Shown: one piece after another, positions 1 through 6,548 of the stretch
Layout: every line of letters begins with the position of its first letter
Numbering within the stretch: position 1 is the first letter of the stretch
Assembly (NCBI RefSeq): GCF_014701095.1
Contig: NZ_AP023439.1
Location: forward strand, 4,700,001-4,764,000
Source of the DNA: Streptomyces tuirus
GTDB taxonomy: Bacteria > Actinomycetota > Actinomycetes > Streptomycetales > Streptomycetaceae
Direction: 5' to 3'
Length of the DNA: 64,000 nt
The notes under the pieces: generated by a model
Told to the model about the DNA's origin: nothing
What the model saw: the letters and a program-made list of their open reading frames with translations, nothing else
Databases searched by the model: none
Translations under genes and position numbers: made by a program

Positions 1-1
1 A

Positions 2-904
2 AAGCTCCCGGTGATCGGGCCGTGGTCGGAGCGGCTGATGATCACCCACGCGTGGCGGTCGTACGAGCGGCTCGACCGCGTGAAGTGGCCCCGGCTGGCC
101 GCCGCGATGACCTTCCGGAGCTTCGTCGCGCTGTTCCCGCTGCTGACGGTGTCCGCCACCATCGCCGCCGCCACGCTCAGCACGGAGCAGGAGCACAAGC
201 TGCAGGACAAGCTCGCCGAGCAGGTCCCCGGCATCTCCGACCAGCTGGACATCGCCGGCCTGGTGGACAACGCCGGCACGATCGGCCTCATCGCGGGCGG
301 GCTGCTGCTCTTCACCGGCATCAGCTGGGCCGGCTCGATGCGCGAGTGCCTGCGCGCCGTGTGGGAGCTGCCCGACGAGGAGGAGAACCCGCTCCTGCGC
401 TACGCCAAGGACGCCGGCGTCCTGGTCGGCCTCGGCGGCGCGCTCCTCGTCACCATCGCCGCCTCCGCCGTCGCCTCCGCGATGATCGGCTGGGTCACCC
501 GGCAGCTCGGCATCGACGAGGGCGGCTGGGGCGGGGTCCTGCTGCACATGGCCGCGTTCCTGATCGCCGTCCTCGCGAACTTCCTGCTCCTGCTCTACGT
601 CCTCACCCTGCTGCCCGGCGTCGAGCCGACGCGCCACCGCCTGTTCGTCGCGGCGCTGACCGGCGCGATCGGCTTCGAACTGCTGAAGCTGCTGCTCAGC
701 GGCTATCTGCAGGGCGTGGCCGCGAAGAGCATGTACGGCGCGTTCGGGGTGCCCGTCGCGCTGCTGCTGTGGATCAACTTCACCTCGAAGCTGGTGCTGT
801 TCTGCGCCGCCTGGACGGCGACGCAGAGCAAGGAGGACGAGGTTCCGGAGATCAGGGACGAGTGCGGCGGCGCACGAGATCCGGCAGCGGCCAACGGCGG
901 TTGA
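2..904 (+). CDS. YihY/BrkB-family inner-membrane protein (5' truncated)
   Basis: This is a polytopic membrane protein of the YihY/virulence-factor BrkB family, a widespread family of uncertain function once misannotated as ribonuclease BN. The reading frame is open from the first bases of the window. A GTG at 11 could be read as a start, but family members carry more residues before the conserved HAWRxYxRLDR stretch, so the true start is probably outside. The visible part has the family's AAAMTFRSFVALFPLL segment, an extracellular acidic stretch, and about five further hydrophobic segments ending in LLLWINFTSKLVLFCAAW. The charged tail has no domain. Its last 53 bases overlap the convergent carboxypeptidase gene. 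Confidence 0.85.
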   Translation, partial: KLPVIGPWSERLMITHAWRSYERLDRVKWPRLAAAMTFRSFVALFPLLTVSATIAAATLSTEQEHKLQDKLAEQVPGISDQLDIAGLVDNAGTIGLIAGGLLLFTGISWAGSMRECLRAVWELPDEEENPLLRYAKDAGVLVGLGGALLVTIAASAVASAMIGWVTRQLGIDEGGWGGVLLHMAAFLIAVLANFLLLLYVLTLLPGVEPTRHRLFVAALTGAIGFELLKLLLSGYLQGVAAKSMYGAFGVPVALLLWINFTSKLVLFCAAWTATQSKEDEVPEIRDECGGARDPAAANGG

Positions 905-2159
905 CCAGGAACGCCCCGCCCGCCAGCAGCACCAGCACCCCGCCCGTGATGCCGAGTGCGGTCCCGATGCCGCTGGAGCTGCCCGTGGCCGGGGCGCCGG
1001 CCACCGGCTTCGAACCGGTCCCGGCCGTGCCGCCGCCGCCGTCCCCGGAGCCGCCCGCCTCACCGGAGGGGTTCGCACCGGGCTTCGCCTGGGCCGCGCC
1101 CTTGGGCGGCACCAGCTCGCCCACCGGCCGCACCTTCCCGGCCGCCTTGAAGCCCCAGTCGAACAGCCGGGCCGTCTCCTTGTAGACCTCGTTGTGCTCG
1201 GACTTCCCCGGGTTCATCACCGTCACCAGCAGCACCTTGCCGCCGCGCTCGGCGACGCCGGTGAAGGTGGCGCCCGCGTTGGTGGTGTTGCCGTTCTTGA
1301 CGCCCGCGATGCCCTCGTAGACGGGCACGTCCGCGTCACCGGCCAGCAGCCGGTTGGTGTTCTGGATCTCGAAGGACTCGCGGACCTTCTTGCCCTTCTT
1401 GCCCTTCCTGGTCTGCCCGGGGAACTTGGCGCGGACCGTCGAGGCGTACTCGCGGAAGTCCTTCTTCTGCATTCCGGAGCGGGCGAACAGCGTCAGGTCG
1501 TACGCGGAGGAGACCTGCCCCTCGGCGTCGTAGCCGTCCGGGCTGACGACGTGCGTGTCGAGGGCCTGGAGCTCCTCGGCGTGCTCGTTCATCTCCTTGA
1601 CGGTGCTCTCGACGCCCCCGTTCATGGCGGACAGCACGTGCACGGCGTCGTTCCCGGAGCGCAGGAAGACGCCCAGCCACAGGTCGTGGACCGTGTACGT
1701 CTCCTCCTCCTTTATTCCGACCATGCTGGAGCCCGTGCCGATGCCGGCCAGGTCCGCGGGCACGACCTTGTGCTCGGTGTCGCTCGGGAACTTCGGCAGC
1801 AGCGTGTCCGCGAACAGCATCTTCAGCGTGCTCGCGGGGGCGAGGCGCCAGTGCGCGTTGTGCGCGGCCAGCACGTCGCCGGACTCGGCGTCGGCGACGA
1901 TCCAGGAGCGGGCGCTCACGTCCTTCGGCAGCACCGGTACGCCGCTCGCCAGGTTCACCTGCGTCCCCGGCCTGCCGAGCCGGGCACCGCCCACGCTCGA
2001 CATCGACGCCGGGGGAGTGGCCGAGGGGCTCGCGCTCGCCGAGGGGCTGCCCGAGGGCTTCGGGGCGGCCAGGGCGGCGGGCGCGGCCAGGGCGAGGGAC
2101 GACAGGACGGCGGAGGTGACCAGCAGGGATCGCCTGGCGGTCTTCTTCGGAGCGGGCAC
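852..2159 (-). CDS. D-alanyl-D-alanine carboxypeptidase, secreted and membrane anchored
   Basis: Serine peptidase of the S11 (DacA/PBP5-like) family that trims the terminal D-Ala of peptidoglycan stem peptides outside the membrane. From the GTG at 2159 it is 435 residues: a signal peptide (ARRSLLVTSAVLSSLALAAPAALAA), a Pro/Ser-rich linker, the peptidase domain, another Pro/Gly linker and a C-terminal transmembrane anchor (GTALGITGGVLVLLAGGAFLV) followed by a basic tail. The catalytic set is complete: STLK (Ser110, Lys113), SGN (168-170) and KNG (288-290, in place of KTG). A lysine-rich insert (RKGKKGKKVR) lies near residue 250. An in-frame ATG at 2252 has a weak GGACGAG upstream, but it would put about 30 residues before the signal peptide, so GTG 2159 is preferred. 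Confidence 0.88.
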   Translation of the reverse strand: MPAPKKTARRSLLVTSAVLSSLALAAPAALAAPKPSGSPSASASPSATPPASMSSVGGARLGRPGTQVNLASGVPVLPKDVSARSWIVADAESGDVLAAHNAHWRLAPASTLKMLFADTLLPKFPSDTEHKVVPADLAGIGTGSSMVGIKEEETYTVHDLWLGVFLRSGNDAVHVLSAMNGGVESTVKEMNEHAEELQALDTHVVSPDGYDAEGQVSSAYDLTLFARSGMQKKDFREYASTVRAKFPGQTRKGKKGKKVRESFEIQNTNRLLAGDADVPVYEGIAGVKNGNTTNAGATFTGVAERGGKVLLVTVMNPGKSEHNEVYKETARLFDWGFKAAGKVRPVGELVPPKGAAQAKPGANPSGEAGGSGDGGGGTAGTGSKPVAGAPATGSSSGIGTALGITGGVLVLLAGGAFLVNRRWPLPDLVRRRTRP

Positions 2160-2331
2160 GGTCGGAAACGTACATGCCGTACGGGGCGAAGTCCCGCCTC
2201 CGGCCCCACCCCGTGAACGGAACCGGACACGCTCTGGCGATACTGGACTCATGCCGTGCTCGTCCGGGGGACAACCTCCGGACCCCCGGCCGCCCCCGGG
2301 AGCCCGGCGTTGTGATGAAAGGTCTGATTTT

Positions 2332-2571
2332 GTGAAGCTCAGCCGCCCCGTCTCCTGGTTCCTGCTCGCCTTCGGGGTGTGGAGCTGGGTCATCTGGATC
2401 ACTTTCGTCAAAAACCTCGTCAAGGACAGCAGCGGGCTCGCCTTCGACGACGGTGATCCCACGGCCTACTTCTGGGTGCACCTGCTGCTCGCGGTCGTTT
2501 CCTTCGTATTGGGGACGGTCGTAGGGGCCATCGGGTTGCGTGGTCTGCGCGCACTGCGCCGGACGTCATAG
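2332..2571 (+). CDS. SCO4848-like small membrane protein
   Basis: A 79-residue protein with two hydrophobic segments (VSWFLLAFGVWSWVIWITF and a second near residues 45-68) and a basic C-terminus. It belongs to a short membrane-protein family conserved in Streptomyces next to the carboxypeptidase gene; no function is known. The start is GTG 2332, supported by GAAAGG nine bases upstream. It is divergent from the carboxypeptidase, so the GC-rich gap 2160-2331 should hold promoters for both. It ends 23 bases before the metallophosphoesterase and is probably cotranscribed with it. Confidence 0.7.
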   Translation: MKLSRPVSWFLLAFGVWSWVIWITFVKNLVKDSSGLAFDDGDPTAYFWVHLLLAVVSFVLGTVVGAIGLRGLRALRRTS

Positions 2572-2594
2572 CGGCGATCGGGAGAAACGGCACC

Positions 2595-4136
2595 GTGGTC
2601 ATCGTCTTCGTACTCGTCGCCGTACTGGTTCTGGCCGTCGTCGTGACGGCCAACTGGTACGTGTGGCGCCGCCTGTTCCGCGACACGACCCGCGGCCCGG
2701 GCCTCGTCCGCCGCGCGGGCGCGGTCCTGATCGCCGGCGGCTGGGTCCTGGCGGTCGCGGCCCTGGTCGCCGAGCGCTCCGGCGCGCCCTTCTGGCTCCA
2801 GCAGGTCCTCGCCTGGCCGGGCTTCCTGTGGCTGGCCCTGTCGATATACCTGCTGCTGGCGGTGGTGGCCGGCGAGATCGTCCGGCCCCTCCTGCGCCGC
2901 TTCCTGGAACACCGCGCGAGACGAACGGACGAGGCCACGCGCCCCGCCCCGGCGGATTCCGCGGGCACGCCGCCCACGACACCCGGCTCCCCTGAGCCGG
3001 CCCCCCAGGGCAACGGCCCCGGTGCGACCACCCCCGCGTCCGCCTCGCGTGCGGCCGGCGGCGGAACGACCACTGCCATAGCGACGCCGCCAGCCGCGTC
3101 GCAGCCCGACTGTGCGGCGGGGGCGTCGGCAGTCGCGTCGCAGCCCGGCCGGGCTGCGGGGGCACCCACGGCCGAGACCGCGGCGCCGCAGGCCAACGGC
3201 AACGGCGTGGCCCCCGCGCCCGCCCCCGACACCGCCCCCGCGCCCGAGACCGCGACCGTCCCCGCGACCGGCGATGCCGATGGAGCCCCCGCCCCCGTCG
3301 CCCCCGCCGGTCCCACCCGTCGTCTCTTCGTCTCCCGGGTCGTCGCGGGGGCCGCCGCGGCGGCCGCTGTGGGGACCGTGGGGTACGGGACGTACGGCGT
3401 GCTGCGTGGGCCGAAGGTCAAGCGGGTCACCGTGCCGCTGGCCAAGCTGCCGCGCGCCGCGCACGGGTACCGGATCGCCGTGGTCAGCGACGTGCACCTC
3501 GGCCCGGTCCTGGGACGCGGCTTCGCGCAGAAGGTCGTCGACACGATCAACGCGACCCAGCCCGACCTGATCGCGGTCGTCGGCGACCTGGTCGACGGCA
3601 GCGTGAAGGACCTCGGCCCCGCGGCCGCCCCGCTCGCCCGGCTGAGGGCCCGTCACGGCTCCTACTTCGTCACCGGCAACCACGAGTACTTCTCCGGCGC
3701 CGAGCAGTGGGTCGAGGAGGTCCGCCGCCTGGGCATCACCCCCCTGGAGAACGCCCGCAGGGAGATGCCGTACTTCGACCTGGCCGGGGTCAACGACGTC
3801 GCGGGCGAGAACGAGGGCCAGGGCCCCGACTTCGCGAAGGCGCTCGGCGACCGCGACACCGCACGCGCGTGCGTCCTGCTCGCCCACCAGCCGGTCCAGA
3901 TCCACGACGCCGTCGAGCACGGCGTCGACCTCCAGCTCTCCGGCCACACCCACGGCGGCCAGCTCTGGCCGGGCAACCTCATCGCCTCCGGCGCCAACCC
4001 CACCCTCGCGGGCCTGGACCGCTACGGCGACACCCAGCTCTACGTCTCGCGCGGCGCCGGCGCCTGGGGCCCGCCCACCCGCGTGGGCGCACCCTCGGAC
4101 ATCACCGTCATCGAGCTGGCGTCGAGGCAGGCCTGA
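2595..4136 (+). CDS. Membrane-anchored calcineurin-like metallophosphoesterase
   Basis: A 513-residue protein with a C-terminal metallophosphoesterase domain of the YkuE/YaeI type, which in relatives hydrolyses phosphodiester or lipid-linked phosphate substrates outside the membrane. The N-terminus has about three hydrophobic segments (residues 1-100). An Ala/Pro-rich linker follows (about 110-230), then another hydrophobic stretch with a twin-arginine-like lead (TRRLFVSRVVAGAAAAAAV). The dimetal motifs are all present: SDVHLG near 299, GDLVDG, GNHEY near 360 and GHTHGGQ near 450. The GTG start has GGAGAA eight bases upstream. Substrate is not predictable from sequence. Confidence 0.85.
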   Translation: MVIVFVLVAVLVLAVVVTANWYVWRRLFRDTTRGPGLVRRAGAVLIAGGWVLAVAALVAERSGAPFWLQQVLAWPGFLWLALSIYLLLAVVAGEIVRPLLRRFLEHRARRTDEATRPAPADSAGTPPTTPGSPEPAPQGNGPGATTPASASRAAGGGTTTAIATPPAASQPDCAAGASAVASQPGRAAGAPTAETAAPQANGNGVAPAPAPDTAPAPETATVPATGDADGAPAPVAPAGPTRRLFVSRVVAGAAAAAAVGTVGYGTYGVLRGPKVKRVTVPLAKLPRAAHGYRIAVVSDVHLGPVLGRGFAQKVVDTINATQPDLIAVVGDLVDGSVKDLGPAAAPLARLRARHGSYFVTGNHEYFSGAEQWVEEVRRLGITPLENARREMPYFDLAGVNDVAGENEGQGPDFAKALGDRDTARACVLLAHQPVQIHDAVEHGVDLQLSGHTHGGQLWPGNLIASGANPTLAGLDRYGDTQLYVSRGAGAWGPPTRVGAPSDITVIELASRQA

Positions 4137-4232
4137 CGGGCGGGCGGCCTCCGAGGACGTCGGCGGCCGGCAGTACCCAGTCGGAGGGCACGAGTGTGTT
4201 CCGTCTGTGGAGCCTCACCCACCTCCGACGAC

Positions 4233-4979
4233 TCAGGAGTCGGAGCGCCGCCGGGCCGCCGGGTCGGGGATGGCGTTGGTCATCCCCGGCAGGAACTCCG
4301 TGAACAGCTCGTGCACCTCGCGCACGAGCGGCCGCAGCACCCGGAAGCGGGCCAGGGCGACGCCCCGCGCGGTGAGCCGGGCGCCGCGCTCGGCCAGCCG
4401 GTAGCTGCGCTCGCGCCCTTCGGTACGGTCGAAGATCCAGTACAGGACCAGCCCCATCTGGGACAGCCACATCAACTCGGGAAGGATGTCCCGCAGTTCC
4501 TCGGGCACCTTGGTCTTCGTGGCCCCGGCGAGCACCTCCCGGTGGACGCTGATGGCCTCCTCGCGCGCGTGCTCCGACTCCGGCGAGAAGGGGCTGAGCG
4601 GGCTGTCCGGGTCGGCGGCGTTCTTGAAGAACTGCACCGCGAACTCGTGGTAGGGCGCGGCGATGTCCAGCCAGGCCCGCAGCACGCCCGCGAGCCGGGT
4701 CTCCAGGTCGTGCTCCCGGTCCAGGATCTCCCGGACCGCCACCTGGTGCTCGGCGGCGATCCGGTCGTAGAAGCCCTGGATCAGGTGCTCCTTGCCCGCG
4801 AAGTAGTAGTACGCGTTGCCGACGGAGACCCCTGCCTCCTTGGCGATGGCCCGCATCGTCGTCTTGTCGTAGCCGCGCTCCTGGAACAGCCGCATGGCCG
4901 TCTCCAGGATCAGGGCGCGGGTCTGCTCGGACTTGGTGGGGGTGGCGCCGTCGTCGGGGCCGTCGTTCTTCGCGGGCAC
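4233..4979 (-). CDS. TetR-family transcriptional regulator
   Basis: A 248-residue repressor-type protein. The N-terminal helix-turn-helix domain is canonical: TRALILETAMRLFQERGY, then TTMRAIAKEAGVSVGNAYYYF, then KEHLIQGFY. The longer C-terminal part (from about residue 70) would bind a ligand and dimerise; the ligand is unknown. GTG 4979 is the likely start, 32 bases after the DCC-family gene on the same strand, so it is probably the third gene of the operon 6034 to 4233. The TTGAAC/GTTCAA palindromes upstream of that operon are the natural candidates for its operator, making it a plausible autoregulator that may also act on the divergent gene pair. Confidence 0.88.
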   Translation of the reverse strand: MPAKNDGPDDGATPTKSEQTRALILETAMRLFQERGYDKTTMRAIAKEAGVSVGNAYYYFAGKEHLIQGFYDRIAAEHQVAVREILDREHDLETRLAGVLRAWLDIAAPYHEFAVQFFKNAADPDSPLSPFSPESEHAREEAISVHREVLAGATKTKVPEELRDILPELMWLSQMGLVLYWIFDRTEGRERSYRLAERGARLTARGVALARFRVLRPLVREVHELFTEFLPGMTNAIPDPAARRRSDS

Positions 4980-5011
4980 GGAAAGAGAGCCTAACGTCAG
5001 CACGGGTGCGG

Positions 5012-5611
5012 CTACCGAGGGGCGCAGGTGCCGTCGGCGCAGCCGGGCGCGGTGTGGCTCCAGCCGGTGACGGGGTCGTACGACCAGCCGTCCGCGCGCC
5101 GGTACACCTGGCCGCCCCATTGCGCGCCGCCGTGCTGCCCCCGGTGCGCCCGCGCCCCGCGCCACTGGGCGGCGGCGAGCACCGCGCCCTTGGCCAGCAG
5201 GGCGCCGGAGGGGGTGCTCAGCCGGTGGGCGAGCGCCCGGTGTCGGCGCAGTGCCCACAGGGTGACCACCCAGGCGGCCGGGCCCCGGTAGACCTGCCCG
5301 GCGTCGCCGACGACGGTGATCTCGTCGAGGGTGGCGCCGTGGTCGAGTCCGGGAAAGCGCCGCCGGGCCTCCTCGGAGGCGGCCGGGACCGGCTCCAGCG
5401 GCACCAGCTGGGGCTGCCGCAGGAGCCAGTCGCGCAGGAACGCGCACAGGGAGCACTCGGCGTCGTACAGGACGGTGAGCCGGCGGACCGGTGCGGGTGC
5501 GTTCATACCGGCCGCGTTCGTGCCGTTGGCGTTCGTACCGGCCGCGTTCATACCGGTCGGGCTCGTGCCGATGGCGTTCATACCAGTCGCGTTCGTGCCG
5601 GTGGCGTTCAC
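5012..5611 (-). CDS. DCC-family (DUF393) thioredoxin-like protein with N-terminal pentapeptide repeats
   Basis: A 199-residue protein. Residues 42-150 form the DUF393/DCC1 fold, named for the sequence around its CxxC (YDAECSLCAFL); family members are proposed thiol-disulfide oxidoreductases. A Trp/His-rich tail follows (QVYRRADGWSYDPVTGW). The first 38 residues are eight near-identical five-residue units (MNATG, TNATG, MNAIG, TSPTG and so on) encoded by a 15-bp imperfect tandem repeat. Several units begin with ATG, but GGAGGAGG at 5617-5624 sits five bases before GTG 5611, so translation most likely starts there and includes the repeats. It lies 15 bases after the small membrane protein and upstream of the TetR gene. 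Confidence 0.75.
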   Translation of the reverse strand: MNATGTNATGMNAIGTSPTGMNAAGTNANGTNAAGMNAPAPVRRLTVLYDAECSLCAFLRDWLLRQPQLVPLEPVPAASEEARRRFPGLDHGATLDEITVVGDAGQVYRGPAAWVVTLWALRRHRALAHRLSTPSGALLAKGAVLAAAQWRGARAHRGQHGGAQWGGQVYRRADGWSYDPVTGWSHTAPGCADGTCAPR

Positions 5612-5626
5612 GTCGGCCTCCTCCGC

Positions 5627-6034
5627 TCAGGCCTGCGCCTGCGGGGCCACCCAGCCCTGCGGCGGCACCGGGGGCACCTGCTCCCGTTCCATGGCGCCCC
5701 GGCGCCGGATCCGGTTGAGCACGTAGACGTTGGCCAGGTGCATCACGCCGAGCACCAGCAGCACCACGCCGAGCTTGGTCGACAGGCCCTCGAAGATGCC
5801 GCGGGCGTCGGTGATGGTCTCGTCGTCGCTCAGGTACAGCGCGACGAACCCGAGGTTGACGAGGTAGAAGCCGACCACCAGGAGGTGGTTGACGGCGTCG
5901 GCGAGCTTCTCGTTGCCGTGCAGCACGTCGGCGAGGAAGACCCTGCCGTTCCGGCTGAGCGTGCGGGCCACCCAGATGGTCAGACCGATGCTGACCAGCA
6001 GGTAGATGACGTAGGCGATGACCGTGCGGTCCAT
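5627..6034 (-). CDS. Small integral membrane protein of unknown function
   Basis: A 135-residue protein with three to four predicted membrane helices: VIAYVIYLLVSIGLTIWVA, LLVVGFYLVNLGFVALYL and LGVVLLVLGVMHLANVYVL. The tail is Pro/Gln-rich and cytoplasmic-looking. I do not recognise a named family. Possible binding sequences AAGAAGGG and GGAG precede the ATG. It is the first gene of the operon that continues with the DCC-family protein and TetR, and the first operator-like palindrome (6049-6062) begins only 15 bases upstream of its start. Confidence 0.65.
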   Translation of the reverse strand: MDRTVIAYVIYLLVSIGLTIWVARTLSRNGRVFLADVLHGNEKLADAVNHLLVVGFYLVNLGFVALYLSDDETITDARGIFEGLSTKLGVVLLVLGVMHLANVYVLNRIRRRGAMEREQVPPVPPQGWVAPQAQA

Positions 6035-6048
6035 GGCTCCAGCCCTTC

Positions 6049-6062
6049 TTGAACACGTTCAA
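6049..6062. promoter_or_regulatory. TetR-type operator palindrome, proximal copy
   Basis: TTGAACACGTTCAA: the arms TTGAAC/GTTCAA are perfect and only the two central bases break symmetry. It lies 15 bases upstream of the minus-strand start at 6034. The same arms recur 45 bp away (centre to centre). The TetR gene at the end of this operon is the obvious candidate ligand. This is an inference from symmetry and position. Confidence 0.6.
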
Positions 6063-6093
6063 AACGCTGTCGGGGATGACTGTAGACCTACTT

Positions 6094-6107
6094 TTGAACA
6101 TGTTCAA
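6094..6107. promoter_or_regulatory. TetR-type operator palindrome, distal copy
   Basis: TTGAACATGTTCAA is a perfect 14-bp palindrome in the divergent intergenic region, 49 bases upstream of the plus-strand ATG at 6156. It fits the TnnAACnnGTTnnA pattern bound by some TetR regulators such as KstR; that is a resemblance, not an assignment. Confidence 0.65.
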
Positions 6108-6155
6108 CACAAGGCGCCGAGGGGATTGTCAGTGGTGCCTCGTACTGTCGTCGGC

Positions 6156-6548
6156 ATGGGAATCGTGACGTTCGTCGACGAGACGACGGCGGGGGAGCGG
6201 CGCACGGCCTGGGGGCTGGAGATCGCCGAAGAGCGGCTGACCGTAAGGGAACTGATCCGGCGCCGGGTGTTCCAGGAGGTCGCCGAGTACAACGCCCGCA
6301 CGCCGGAGGTCTTCCAGGGCCTCGTGCGGCCGGAGGACGCCGAGCGCGTGCTGAACGGCTACCAGGTGCGCACACCCCGCCGGATCGACCCCGAGGCGCA
6401 GACGGTCCTCGCGGAGAAGGCCTTCGCGGGGAACGGCTTCCTGGTGCTGGTGGGGGACCGTCAGGTCACCGACCCGGACGAGGAGATCGAGCTGACGCTC
6501 GGCACCGAGGTCACCTTCCTGAAGCTCGTCCCCCTGGTCGGTGGCTGA
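6156..6548 (+). CDS. Small protein ending in Gly-Gly, possible beta-grasp (ThiS/MoaD/ubiquitin-like)
   Basis: A 130-residue protein with no family I can name with certainty. It begins with a strand-like segment (MGIVTFVDETTAG), has a helix-forming centre (LTVRELIRRRVFQEVAEYNA), and ends DEEIELTLGTEVTFLKLVPLVGG. The last stretch closely resembles the C-terminus of sulfur carriers ThiS and MoaD (hydrophobic strand, Pro-Pro/Pro-Leu, Val/Ser, Gly-Gly at the exact C-terminus), so I infer a beta-grasp fold with an exposed diglycine. No ribosome binding site is evident before ATG 6156, so the mRNA may be leaderless. Its stop overlaps the next start (TGATG at 6546-6550), implying translational coupling with the DUF4132 gene. 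Confidence 0.6.
   Translation: MGIVTFVDETTAGERRTAWGLEIAEERLTVRELIRRRVFQEVAEYNARTPEVFQGLVRPEDAERVLNGYQVRTPRRIDPEAQTVLAEKAFAGNGFLVLVGDRQVTDPDEEIELTLGTEVTFLKLVPLVGG

Noticed and set aside
4233..6110. A single 625-codon minus-strand protein containing the TetR domain
   Set aside because: Upstream of the TetR start the frame is an out-of-frame reading of two other genes that have their own binding sites and motifs.
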